From the NCBI GenBank assembly GCA_963814355.1, contig CAWFCZ010000026.1, positions 28,560 through 92,559 on the forward strand: a DNA stretch of 64,000 bases. The letters are read 5' to 3'. Below are positions 43,540 to 52,621 of this stretch, one piece after another; the stretch's first letter is position 1, and each line of letters starts with the position of its first letter. The notes beneath the pieces are model-generated. The model was not told the origin of the DNA, did not search any database, and saw only the letters and a program-made list of their open reading frames with translations. Both the position numbers and the translations under genes were made by a program. This DNA comes from JADGOV01 sp963814355. Its GTDB lineage: Bacteria > Actinomycetota > Actinomycetes > JADGOV01.

Positions 43540-45095
43540 GTGACCCGGCCGCGCAGCTGCTGGACGGGCCGGAATGGGACGCCGTCAAGGACAGCGTGCT
43601 GACCGACCTCGGCCTGCCGGAGGACCCGGACGCGCTGCTGGCCCGCCACGGGGTCACCCTCGATGCGATCTACCGGGCGGTCGCCGGGCGGCTGCCGGCA
43701 ACACCGCGGTGCGCATTGACACCGCTGGGAAGGTGCACGTCGCGAGCGTGAAGGCGATCGAGGAGCCGCCATCGCTGATCGACCTCCGCAAGCGGGTCGA
43801 GGCGATGATGCCGCGCGTCGATATCTCCGAGGCGATCTTGGAGGTGGTGGGCTGGTGCCCGGAATTCCTGGACTCCTTCACCTCGATCTCCGGCCGGGGT
43901 GCCGCACCTGGAGGACCTGGACGTCACCGTGGCCGCGTGTCTGACCGGGCAGCCGCTGAACATCACCTACGCGCCGATCGCGGAAAGGGGTCCCGGCGCT
44001 GGAGCGGCACCGGATCGGCTACGTCGATCAGACCTACCTGCGGGCGGAGAACTACGCGGCCGGCAACCCGCACCTGGTCGCCAAGCAGGCCGGGATCGGG
44101 TTCGCCCAGGCGCTGGGCGGCGGGCTGGTCGCCGCGATCGACGGGATGCGGTTCGTGGTCCCGGTGCCCAGCGCGTACGCCCGCCCCAACCGCAAGTACT
44201 TCGGGCCGAAACGTGGCATCACGTGGCTGAACATGATCAACGATCAGGCGTTCGGGATTGGCGCGAAGATCGTGTCGGGCACCGACCGGGACTGCCTGCA
44301 CGCCCTCGATGTGATCTTCGGCAGCGGCGAGGGCCGCCGCGCCGATGTGATCGTGACCGACACCGGGTCGTATTCGGACCTGGTGTTCGGGCTGGCGCAA
44401 CTGCTGGACAAGGAGTACCGGCCCGCGCTGGCTGACCTGCCGGACCAGAAGCTGTGGCGAACCATGCGCGACGCGGATTACGGCGCCCTGAACGACCTGG
44501 CCCGCGGGAAGCTCGACCTGGGCAAGGTCCGCAAGTGGTGGCCGGACATCCTGCGCCTGGTCGCCTCCATCTACACCGGCGCGGTCAGCTCCTATGACGT
44601 GGTGCGGATGCTGCAACGCGACGGGCACCCCACCGCGCTCGGCGAGGCAATCAACACCTACGGGGGATCTTCAAGACCCTGCACGTGCTCGCCCTGATCG
44701 ACGACGAGGACCTGCGCCGCGGCATCAAAGGCATCCGCAACCTGCAGGAGGGCCGGCATGCCCTGGCGGAGAAGGTGTTCCACGGCCGAAAGGCCCAACT
44801 GTTCCAGCGCTACTACGAAGGGATGGAGGACCAGCTCGGCGCGCTCGGGATCGTGCTGAACCTGTTGGTGCTGTGGAACACGGTCTACATCGACGACGCG
44901 CTCCAGAAACTGCGGGCGCAGGGCAACCCGGTGCGCGAGGAAGATGTGGCCCGGCTGTCCCCGTTCATCCGCAAGCACATCAACGTGCACGGGCGGTACT
45001 CGTTCCACCACCCGGACCTCGGCGGCGCCCGCCGCCCACTACGCGACCCGGACGCCGACCCGGCCGACGATGAAGACGACGGCGACGGCGAGTGA
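43540..45095 (+). pseudogene. Tn3-family transposase, C-terminal half, multiple frameshifts
   Basis: Joined across several frames: EWDAVKDSVLTDLGLPEDPD, then TAVRIDTAGKVHVASVKAIE, then DLRKRVEAMMPRVDISEAIL and GYVDQTYLRAENYAAGNPHL. FGPKRGITWLNMINDQAF and ADVIVTDTGSYSDLVFGLAQ follow, with acidic catalytic residues. The end is NLQEGRHALAEKVFHGRKAQ to HINVHGRYSF and TGA 45093-45095. At least four small indels are present and the N-terminal half is missing; the left edge abuts a recombinase remnant. It is unrelated at the sequence level to the transposase at 28204-31163. It converges on a resolvase gene 22 bases away. Confidence 0.85.
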
Positions 45096-45117
45096 GGCCC
45101 TGGTCCGCGTCGAGGGC

Positions 45118-45732
45118 TTACCCATCAGCGGCTGGTCGGCTGAAGCGCCCGGTACAGGGTGGAGAGCGGCCGACCTTCAGGTACCGCGCGATGACGGTCA
45201 CCGACTCGCCACGGGCCCGCCGGGCGACCGCCACGGCCGGCGTGTCGTTATCGATCACCACTGGCCGCCCGCCTGTGCGGCCCTGCGCTTTAGCGGCGGC
45301 CAGGCCGTCGAGAGTGCGCTCGCGGATCAGGTCCCGCTCCATCTCGGCGGCCATCGCCGCGATCAGGAACAGCATCTTGTCGGCGATGCCGCGGCTGCTG
45401 GGCCGATGCACGCCGGCGCAGATGCCCGACAGAATGTGCAGGTTCACGTGCCGGGCGTGCAGCTCGTCCTCGAGCAGCATCAGCAGTTCTTTCATCGACC
45501 GGGCGATCCGGTCCGGCTTGTAGACCACCAGGGTGTCGCCCGGCTTGAGCATGGCCAGCGTGGCGCGTAGCTTCGGCCGCTCACCCCGCGTGCTCGCCGT
45601 CTCCACGATCACCTCCCGGCAATCAGCGGCGGCCAGCGCGTCAAGCTGCAGCTGATGATCCTGACTGGCCAAGCTGATCCGGGCGTACCCGATCCGGACG
45701 GCGTTCGTGTGCACGAGCGGCGCGGCGTCCAT
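45118..45732 (-). CDS. tnpR: Serine recombinase (resolvase) with altered C-terminus
   Basis: From ATG 45732 about 204 residues. The catalytic Ser is in VRIGYARISLASQDHQLQLD, with Arg in YKPDRIARSM and the E-helix region EMERDLIRERTLDGLAAA. The C-terminal HTH begins VARRARGESVTVIARYLKVG. A two-base insertion near 45150 replaces the natural ending (STLYRALQPTSR, still legible with its stop at 45127-45125) with unrelated residues. DNA binding may be weakened. An upstream in-frame start at 45768 would encode part of the repeated site instead. It probably belonged with the transposase at 43540-45095. Confidence 0.8.
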   Translation of the reverse strand: MDAAPLVHTNAVRIGYARISLASQDHQLQLDALAAADCREVIVETASTRGERPKLRATLAMLKPGDTLVVYKPDRIARSMKELLMLLEDELHARHVNLHILSGICAGVHRPSSRGIADKMLFLIAAMAAEMERDLIRERTLDGLAAAKAQGRTGGRPVVIDNDTPAVAVARRARGESVTVIARYLKVGRSPPCTGRFSRPAADG

Positions 45733-45739
45733 GCCCAGC

Positions 45740-45880
45740 AGCGTCCCGGAAACCGTCCCGGAACTCAACCCGCAGCGTGACGTTACGGGATGGGTTGCGG
45801 GACGTCCCGCAACCAGGTTTGGACGGATCCGGTCCCGGTCCTCGGCGCGTCCCGGAACCGACCGATTCTCGGGACGGCTG
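45740..45880. promoter_or_regulatory. Candidate res site upstream of the resolvase
   Basis: The element GTCCCGGAA recurs in both orientations: 45743-45770 holds two copies, 45851-45862 another. A perfect 22-bp palindrome (GGTTGCGGGAC and its complement) spans 45793-45814. Clustered inverted copies just upstream of a resolvase gene are the pattern of a res site with several subsites, which would also hold the promoter. Confidence 0.55.
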
Positions 45881-46075
45881 CTACGGCTGCTGCGGGCTGT
45901 CTAGCGCTGGGTCGCCTCGTGCCCTCCCCGCGCTGGCTCCGCGGTGACGGGCATTGGGTTGCGGTGCAGACAGCCTTGGCCCTTCGGGTTGGGCACGAGT
46001 TGGGCGATCCGCTGCACCCACCGCTGTACCGACCGACGCCCAGCCGCCAGCTGGTGCTCGCCGGGTAGCCTGATC

Positions 46076-46468
46076 ATGGCGGATTGGATCGCGAGCGACG
46101 AGCGGCATTTCCCGGGCGTGGACCACCTGGCCGCTGTTGACATGTCCGCCGCACGGCAGCGCGCTCGAGCCGCCGTCTCCGCGCTGGGCTTGCGCCGCGG
46201 CCTTCGGCCCTCTTCCAGCCGTACCGACCGGAGGGATATTGATGCGGCGCCGGTTCGGTCGGGACGCCCGGCCGGTGCAGGCCAGGATGGGCTGTTCTTG
46301 GGGTTGCCTACGCAGGCCACGAGTGATGCGGTGTTCTCCCGTGTGTTGCGGTGGCTGAGGACGTTCGACGACCCGCCGCAGCCGGGGCTGCTGCACGGCA
46401 AGCGGGCTCTCAACAGTGAGTGGACCGCGTTGCAGCGGACGACCTCCTACGCCGGTGTCGACCGCTGA
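46076..46468 (+). CDS. Hypothetical protein, weakly supported
   Basis: From ATG 46076 a 130-residue frame reads ADWIASDERHFPGVDHLAAV, then LFLGLPTQATSDAVFSRVLR and GLLHGKRALNSEWTALQRTT. GC at third positions is actinobacterial, but there is no ribosome binding site, and the opposite strand is also open. The flanking stretch 45881-46075 has no clear gene. Confidence 0.3.
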   Translation: MADWIASDERHFPGVDHLAAVDMSAARQRARAAVSALGLRRGLRPSSSRTDRRDIDAAPVRSGRPAGAGQDGLFLGLPTQATSDAVFSRVLRWLRTFDDPPQPGLLHGKRALNSEWTALQRTTSYAGVDR

Positions 46469-46504
46469 CCACCTCAGGCCAGCCGGCCTCACGGACAGGT
46501 CCCG

Positions 46505-46700
46505 CACCGGCTCCCACCTGGCTAATCGTTGTTTTTGCGCTGGAAGCTGCGGGGGAGGCCCTCCCAGACGGCGATCACCCGGGCGTTCGCGGTCGGGTCG
46601 GAGGTGTCGTGGAGCCAGGCTGCGAAGCGGATCGCGCGGACAGTCCGCCGGCTCATGGTGCCGACCCAGGGCGCTCGTGCCGGGCCAACTCGGTGAGGTG
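46505..46700 (-). pseudogene. Tyrosine recombinase remnant, copy 3
   Basis: Minus-strand fragments DPTANARVIAVWEGLP, TMSRR and ITELARHE correspond to DPTANARVIAVWEGIRR and LTDLARHGAKVGTMSRRL of the intact recombinase (52622-53728). Small indels are present. Both ends are cut: the left edge at 46505-46545 joins unrelated sequence. Confidence 0.75.
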
Positions 46701-47090
46701 ATCACGGCACCGCCGGCGTCGCGGCGGGCGGCCGTCCAGAAGGTCTAAATTGTCTCGTGGGATTCGGGCCAACGTCGCGGCTATCGCCCCAAGATGACCA
46801 GCGACCGCCATCCGAGCCCGACATTCGGGTCGGGTACGTACTCGTCGCCCCACGTATTCAATCCTGTGGAATTGCGCTCAATAGCATGGTCCGGCGGCTA
46901 GCGGGACAGGTCACCCCCCGTGTTACGGGGGCGTTGGCTTCGGGAGGGGTCAGGTGGACTTAACGTGCATAAGAGGAGGATAGTTACGCCGTTGCACGTG
47001 TCCGCGCAGGGGTGTTGTGACAGTCCTATGACAGTCAGTAGTTGTCTGTTGACCAACAGGTATGGTTGAGAGTCGTTACAAAACGAAGGG
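46701..47090 (+). other. Gene-free stretch ending in the ROK gene promoter region
   Basis: No gene is visible. Near the right end TATGACAGTC-like copies (TGACAGTC at 47018 and 47029) and TTGACC (47049-47054) lie 40-80 bases before the ROK gene. They are candidate operator and -35 elements. No matching -10 box is obvious. Confidence 0.35.
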
Positions 47091-48524
47091 ATGGGGATGC
47101 TCGAACTTCGACGCCGCCTCCGCAGGTCGCTGCCCCAGGATCTGGGGAGCTCAGTTCTTGCGGCGGTCATTACGACCGTCATCAGGTCACCATTCCCCAT
47201 CGGCAGGGACGACATCGCCCGAAGCACAGGCCTGGCCAAGGGCACGATCAGTCGGGCGACGGGTCCCTTGCTGGAGGAGAACGTGCTCGTGAAGCAGCCG
47301 CAGTCATCCAGCTCCAGGACGGGACGACCGCGAGAGCCGCTCGCTGCCGGAGACCGTTTTCGAGCCATCGGCGTGAGCATCGCCGATGTTCAGCCTGTCA
47401 CCAAGCGGGACATCGTTGCGGACAAGCCGGGTGCGCGAAAGAAGCGCGAGGTGCGCCTTGCCGGCGTGGTTGTCGGACTGGACGGTGAGCCCAGGGCCCC
47501 GCGCCACCACGACCCGGGCGAAGAGTGGTCTATTACTGTTGCCATCGAAGACGACGCCGACCTGGTCGAGCACGTTGCCGGCCTGATCAACGAAATGGTC
47601 GTCGAGGTGGGCTCGCTCGATCGGATCCTCGGCGTGGGAGTCGCAACGGGGGGCCACGTTAGCGACGGTAAAGTCATCAGGTCCGCGAACTTCTCGGAGC
47701 CAGACTTCCCACTTGCTTGCCGGGTGGGTGGAAAAGTCGGACTGCGAGTCGTGTTAGCCAACGACGTTAACGCGCTGGCTCTCCGAGAGCTTTGGTATGG
47801 GGGGCGGGCCGGCGTGGGTGATCGCGACTCGAACCTTCCCGCCGCTGGCGAACGCGACACCGACGCGTTCGCGGTTGTGGCGGTCACAAACCGCGGCGTC
47901 GGCAGCGGGATTGTGATCGGAGGCGAGCTATGGGGCGGGCCGACCGGAGCGGCTGGGGAGATCGGTCACATTCCCGTTTCACTCCAAAGCACACGGTCGT
48001 GCGGATATGGACATGTGGGCTGCGTTGAAGCTTTGGCAGCACCAACGAGGATGCTCGACGAGGCGGCAACTCGGCATGCGTTCGCGATGCCGGGGCCCGA
48101 GGAGGACTGGACTCCACTCGAGTCGGTTTCGAAGCGGGCGGTGATCGAAGGTGATGCGGCCGTCCAAGTGTTTGAGCAGGGTGGCCGCGCACTGGGAGCC
48201 GGGCTGATCAGTCTTGCGAACGTCCTCGGCATCCGGCGGATCGTGCTGTTCTTGCCGGAACCGCTGGCCCACCCCGCGGCGGGGACGCTCGGAGAGTTGT
48301 ACGTCCACACCGCCAAGGCGATCCTTGCCGACCACTGCTACGCGCAGCGACGAGACGTCGCAAGGGTCGAGCTCCGATCGTTCCCCACGTTGTATGGCAT
48401 CGAGGACGCGGTGGCCCGGGCGGCCGGCGTCGTTGTCATCGACGACTTGGTCACGTTCCTTCTCGGCGAGGACGCCGCTGACGACGGTGTCGACCAAGAC
48501 GACAAGGTCCGCGGTAACCACTAG
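47091..48524 (+). CDS. ROK-family transcriptional regulator
   Basis: A 477-residue protein. An N-terminal winged helix (DDIARSTGLAKGTISRATGP, about residues 40-60) is followed by a ROK sugar-kinase-like domain: ILGVGVATGGHVSDGKVI, VVLANDVNALALRELWYG, GVGSGIVIGGELWGGPTGAA then GEIGHIPVS. The zinc-type Cys motif is reduced to SCGYGHVGCVEALAA. The phosphate-binding and sugar-binding loops look kept. It would sense a sugar and control nearby or distant genes. ATG 47091 and ATG 47097 are both possible; GAAGGG six bases before 47097 favours the latter. Confidence 0.82.
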   Translation: MGMLELRRRLRRSLPQDLGSSVLAAVITTVIRSPFPIGRDDIARSTGLAKGTISRATGPLLEENVLVKQPQSSSSRTGRPREPLAAGDRFRAIGVSIADVQPVTKRDIVADKPGARKKREVRLAGVVVGLDGEPRAPRHHDPGEEWSITVAIEDDADLVEHVAGLINEMVVEVGSLDRILGVGVATGGHVSDGKVIRSANFSEPDFPLACRVGGKVGLRVVLANDVNALALRELWYGGRAGVGDRDSNLPAAGERDTDAFAVVAVTNRGVGSGIVIGGELWGGPTGAAGEIGHIPVSLQSTRSCGYGHVGCVEALAAPTRMLDEAATRHAFAMPGPEEDWTPLESVSKRAVIEGDAAVQVFEQGGRALGAGLISLANVLGIRRIVLFLPEPLAHPAAGTLGELYVHTAKAILADHCYAQRRDVARVELRSFPTLYGIEDAVARAAGVVVIDDLVTFLLGEDAADDGVDQDDKVRGNH

Positions 48525-48643
48525 AGACGAGTCCCCGACGACCCGAACCATCCCGGGGGCACTTACGTTTGGTCACATCACAAAACCCTGCTACCCTGAA
48601 GTTGGCCCTTTCGGAGGGCGCCCGCCGCGTCAAGGAGGGAAGC

Positions 48644-49504
48644 ATGAGAACCACGCCATGGGAGAACGCCGAGTCGAACGGTCCCGTCGTGGGGGAGGCT
48701 GCCAGTGACACTGCTGGGCCGCCGTCCTTTGACATCCACGCGTTGATGGAGGAGTACAACGGTTCCAACAGGGAGCGCGAACGGACGTTCAAGCACGCCA
48801 ACAGCGGCACGGAGCAGGTAGACCGGGCGCAGAAGGAGGCCGATCGCCTCAACGGTGTTGCGAACGCCACAGCAATTACGCACGAAGAGATCCAGTCCCG
48901 GAACCCGAGCTGGAACCAGTCCCTCCCGCTGGAGGGGCTGGGCCTCATCGCGATCGCCGGGGTGGACGCCACGGCGTCCTACTTCGCCGCCGAAGACCTG
49001 GGAGACAGCCAGACCACCACGCTGATGTTCACCGGGCTGTTCCTGGCTTTCCTGGTCGGTGGTGTCATCTGGCTGGCCAGGTTCGATCGTCACAAGCAAC
49101 CCAAGTCCAGGAAGGCGCTGGCCGCGCTCATGGCCGCGTTCATCCTGACGCTGGGCTACCTGCGGTACGACTATCTCGTCACCACCTCATCGGCCCGCTA
49201 CCCGCTGGTGGGCGCCGGCATCCTCACCGTCATCACCGCCGCAGCGGTGATCGCCGGCTACTTCGCCTGGCGGCGGCGGGAGTCACTGAAAATCTTCACG
49301 GCCAGGATGCGGGCAGAGCAGACCGCCAGTCAGGCCGAACAGGCGGCGGCGGAGGTCGTCAAGGAGAAGGGGGACCGGGACACTCTCGTTCAGTCCTACC
49401 TGCACGGCATGCGTCCCTTCCTGCAGAGGAAGGCAAAGGAAACCGGCGGCGACCCGGTGGCAATGGAAACGGACATCCGCCGGTACCTCACCACACTGGC
49501 ATGA
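48644..49504 (+). CDS. Four-helix membrane protein with C-terminal coiled coil
   Basis: A 286-residue protein from ATG 48644, with AAGGAGGG five bases upstream. Four hydrophobic segments span about residues 90-235 (LGLIAIAGVDATASYFAA; LMFTGLFLAFLVGGVIWLA; ALAALMAAFILTLGYLRY; VGAGILTVITAAAVIAGYFA). An N-terminal charged helix and a C-terminal Ala/Glu coiled coil (MRAEQTASQAEQAAAEVVKE) flank them. Its stop overlaps the ATG of the OmpA-like gene (ATGA, 49501-49504), implying the two act together at the membrane. No family recognised. Confidence 0.75.
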   Translation: MRTTPWENAESNGPVVGEAASDTAGPPSFDIHALMEEYNGSNRERERTFKHANSGTEQVDRAQKEADRLNGVANATAITHEEIQSRNPSWNQSLPLEGLGLIAIAGVDATASYFAAEDLGDSQTTTLMFTGLFLAFLVGGVIWLARFDRHKQPKSRKALAALMAAFILTLGYLRYDYLVTTSSARYPLVGAGILTVITAAAVIAGYFAWRRRESLKIFTARMRAEQTASQAEQAAAEVVKEKGDRDTLVQSYLHGMRPFLQRKAKETGGDPVAMETDIRRYLTTLA

Positions 49505-50622
49505 ACATCCGCCCGCTGGCCGAGGCAGGGGCAACCCTGACCCTGGTCATTCTCGCCGCCGGAGCGTGCGGTCAGGTCAAGCCACCTCGAAGCGTCTCGG
49601 TTCCCGTCGAAGGGTCCCCAGCCACGCCGGCATCCGCGCTCGTCATCGCTCTGAACGGAAGTGACCTACGCGGCTCGGCGGCAACCGCCACCGGCCTGGT
49701 CGTCAGCGCCGGCCGGCCCGCAGAACACGTCACAGTTCTCTGCGGCAGGCAGACCGTACTGTCCGACACCATCCCCGGGCTGAAGCCGATGCAAGGCAGC
49801 ATCGGCCCGGCACCCGAGCGGGACACCGACATGCGGAAAGTCAAGTACAAGCAATGGGAGGACCGGAAGAGGCGCATCAAAGATCAGCTGGCCGCGAAAC
49901 AGCAACAGGAGCACACCGACTGGCTGAACAACCACATCCGCAAACCACTCGCGCACGTCTCCAGCTGCCCAACTGGAAACGCGGTCGACGCGGCTGTCGC
50001 CACGTTCGCCAGCAACGCCGAGGCCGGCATCCAGCTTCGCACTCGAAAGGTCCTCGTCCAATTGGGCACGCACGACCAGCTGGAGCCACCGCCGGTCATC
50101 ACTTCGGACCTGCAGGGGATCACGGTGGTGCTGACCGACTTCCCCGGCAACTCGGACGAACAGGCTGCCTGGCAGGCCAACTACATCCTAGCCGGGGCCG
50201 GTGGGGCGGTCATCTTGACAGCCGGAGCTGCCCCGGCGCTCGCGCCGACGGTCAAGACCGCATTGAGTGGTTCGATTCAGCAGCCGCTATCCGGCGACGT
50301 CCGGTTCGACCTGGGCTCAGCCACGCTGAGACCGTCGGCCGAACGAGTGTTGACCGGACTCGCCAAGCTGCTGACGTCGAGGTACCCGACCGGCACCGCG
50401 GTCATCAACGGGTACGCAGACGCGCTGGGCGACTCCAAGGCAAACCGAGCTCTCTCACAACGCCGAGCGCAAACGATCAAGAACTGGTTGACCAGCCAAG
50501 GCATCGATCCAACCCGGCTGCAGGTGGCCGGCCGCCACGGCGAAGACGATCCACTCGCCGCAAATGGAACGAAGGGGCAGCCATTGAACAGACGAGTCCT
50601 CGTCGTCATCAATCCGAGCTGA
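49501..50622 (+). CDS. Lipoprotein with C-terminal OmpA-like peptidoglycan-binding domain
   Basis: A 373-residue protein. A lipoprotein signal (LTLVILAAGACGQV, Cys near residue 23) is followed by a segment with a helical middle (KYKQWEDRKRRIKDQLAAKQ) and a second hydrophobic stretch (ILAGAGGAVILTAGAAPALA). An OmpA domain starts near residue 255: GDVRFDLGSATLRPSAERVL, then INGYADALGDSKANRALSQR and RAQTIKNWL. It ends NRRVLVVINPS with the peptidoglycan-binding Asp and Arg in place. OmpA domains are less usual in Gram-positive actinobacteria. The four-base overlap with the upstream membrane protein argues for a complex. Confidence 0.82.
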   Translation: MNIRPLAEAGATLTLVILAAGACGQVKPPRSVSVPVEGSPATPASALVIALNGSDLRGSAATATGLVVSAGRPAEHVTVLCGRQTVLSDTIPGLKPMQGSIGPAPERDTDMRKVKYKQWEDRKRRIKDQLAAKQQQEHTDWLNNHIRKPLAHVSSCPTGNAVDAAVATFASNAEAGIQLRTRKVLVQLGTHDQLEPPPVITSDLQGITVVLTDFPGNSDEQAAWQANYILAGAGGAVILTAGAAPALAPTVKTALSGSIQQPLSGDVRFDLGSATLRPSAERVLTGLAKLLTSRYPTGTAVINGYADALGDSKANRALSQRRAQTIKNWLTSQGIDPTRLQVAGRHGEDDPLAANGTKGQPLNRRVLVVINPS

Positions 50623-50733
50623 CCGTCGGTGAGGAGGCCCTCAACGGCCCGTGAGATGCACGGGCGTTCTGGCCGAGCGCGGCATCCCCGACAATCAATT
50701 GAGGAAGAACCCATGATATTGAGGAGGAACTAA

Positions 50734-51639
50734 GTGACTTCGCCGGCGGAAGCGTGCATCCAGCATGAGTCAATCGCCTCTGAATCTAAGTGCAACCGAA
50801 ACATGAGTGCTCGCTTCCTGCTTCATGGGCGGTTTGTTGTGATGGCGGTTCTCACGGGTCTCGCCATCGTTATGCCGACGGCGGCGGCTAGAGCTGCGGG
50901 GCAGCATACCTACCGCGCAATTGCCTCGCTCGACGGCCGCACCGTGACGGACGTAAATAATCACGCCCGACCGAATCTGTACGCAGCAGGAAGCCGCGTA
51001 CGCGTGATCTGTCAGACGCTAGGTACGGTCGCCTATGGCTCCCGGATATGGGATCTTACAGCTGAAGGCTATTTTGTGGTCGACCGATACGTTAAGACCG
51101 GCTACAGGGGATTCGATCCGACGTTGCCGCGGTGCAACCACAAGAAACTGGAGTGGGCGAGCGCGAAGAGGAGTGGCCGGCCTCCCCTCAGGCAGTGCCG
51201 ATACACTGACGTAGATCAAGATGTCCGGGATCTCCTTATTGGTAACAACTGCGTCTTGCCGGACGGGATGACGGAGGACGGTAACCGCTGGGTCTATACG
51301 ATCTGGCTCACGACGACCACGCCGCGCACCGCGGTACGCGCGGAGTACGTCGACGGCTGTAGTGCGCCAACAGAACTGCAGACGATTAAGTACTTCGGGG
51401 ATAAGGATGAGCCTTTTGGGTACACGTTCTTGCCCGCGTGCAACGTGCATGATCTAGGCTACCGATTGATGGACCGGGATCTCCTACCCGAGACGGCCAA
51501 AGACACGATCGACACGATCTTCTTCGAATTGCTCAACACGATTTGTGATGTCGAGTATCAGGACCGGATCGACGGGTGTCGGCTGGTCGCCAAGGCGTAC
51601 TACACCGCGGTTCACCTGCACATCCGGCACGACAACTGA
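50734..51639 (+). CDS. Secreted SH3-like/phospholipase A2 protein
   Basis: A 301-residue protein from GTG 50734 with GGAGGA upstream; a hydrophobic signal (FVVMAVLTGLAIVMPTAAARA) begins near residue 33. Residues about 65-135 resemble a bacterial SH3 domain (RVRVICQTLGTVAYGSRIWD; VVDRYVKTGYRG). The C-terminal part has the prokaryotic phospholipase A2 signature: YVDGCSAP, then FLPACNVHDLGYRLMDR with the catalytic His-Asp pair, and later paired Cys. It would hydrolyse phospholipids outside the cell. GC content is lower than in neighbours. A longer N-terminus before the signal is unusual; ATG 50803 is an alternative start. Confidence 0.8.
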   Translation: MTSPAEACIQHESIASESKCNRNMSARFLLHGRFVVMAVLTGLAIVMPTAAARAAGQHTYRAIASLDGRTVTDVNNHARPNLYAAGSRVRVICQTLGTVAYGSRIWDLTAEGYFVVDRYVKTGYRGFDPTLPRCNHKKLEWASAKRSGRPPLRQCRYTDVDQDVRDLLIGNNCVLPDGMTEDGNRWVYTIWLTTTTPRTAVRAEYVDGCSAPTELQTIKYFGDKDEPFGYTFLPACNVHDLGYRLMDRDLLPETAKDTIDTIFFELLNTICDVEYQDRIDGCRLVAKAYYTAVHLHIRHDN

Positions 51640-51882
51640 GTGAACCTTCCCGGTCAGTGAGCGGGGGCGGCGTCAGTCATCACTGGGGCTGACGCCCTCC
51701 AGTAAACTTCGGCGTGGCCGATGCTCTCCGTGCGCGCGGCCGAGGAAGTCGATCACTCGCCCCGCCGCCGGGTGGCGGAGCGGGAATCATTAGCCGGGCC
51801 GGATGCGGTCGACCACTCCTTCGCGGCGGGTGGCCACGCCGAGGCGAGCGTGTTCGATCTCGCCGCCGTCCTGGCCCGCACG
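51640..51882. other. Stretch without a recognisable gene
   Basis: Open frames exist on both strands only by composition. No motif, hairpin terminator or repeat stands out. Confidence 0.35.
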
Positions 51883-52240
51883 TCACAGCCTGTGGCAGCA
51901 AGCAGATCGTCCAGGGCGCAAGGGCGCGCCTAAACCGGCGGGGGCCACGACGCGGGCTTGTTGGGCCGCAGCCGCCTGTACTGCCCGATCTTGATTCTCC
52001 CGTAAGCGGATTGCGGCATCGGCGAGTGCGACGAGCTGCGCGAGCAGGGCGAGCACCTGCTTCTTCTCTCTCGTTGCGGCCGACGATCCGCGCTGCAGCG
52101 AGCTGCGCGGACGCCGTTCGCAGTCCCTGTCGTCGCTAGAACGTGGCGGGATGCGCCCCCACAACTCCCGGGCGGCCCGGTCGTAATCCCAGGCGGCGGC
52201 GGTCAGCGGCTCTACGACATAGAACGTGGTGACCGTGACC
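51883..52240 (-). CDS. Hypothetical helical protein, start uncertain
   Basis: The minus-strand frame from a GTG near 52240 reads TVTTFYVVEPLTAAAWDYDR, AARELWGRIPP, then KKQVLALLAQLVALADAAIR and LRENQDRAVQAAAAQQARVV, which look like a genuine helical protein of about 118 residues. The same frame is open further upstream to 52443, but that part reads as non-coding. Position next to mobile elements suggests a mobilisation or hypothetical gene; I cannot name it. The remaining 52241-52621 shows nothing else. Confidence 0.4.
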
Positions 52241-52621
52241 GCCCCACCAGCGACCGGACCGCGGCGAAGCGGCCCACCTATGCGGAGACGGCGAAAGCCG
52301 CCCGGCGCGGTCAGGCTGAGCCGGTGCGGGACACGCTGCGCCGGTAGGTACGGACCGCCAAGACTCGGTGCCGGTCTTGAGGAACTCCGCCACGCTGCTG
52401 GCTCCCGCCGCGGCGACTCCTCACCACAAAGATGCCTGTTCACCCAAGCAAGCAGACCGGCCTATCGATAGCGATCCGAATGGTCGGTCACCGGTCCGAC
52501 CTTGACACCCTCGAATCGTTCAACGGGAATGACGCCGTGGGACTCCGCTTCGGGAACTGCCACCATCGCTGTAGCCGGTATTGACCGAGTCGGAGTGTAT
52601 CCACGGGTAATGGGGGTCCAC

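Noticed and set aside
48644..50622. Zorya-type ZorA/ZorB defence pair
   Set aside because: The membrane protein lacks a MotA/ExbB-like signature, the OmpA partner is a lipoprotein instead of a MotB-like anchor, and no helicase or nuclease partner genes follow.
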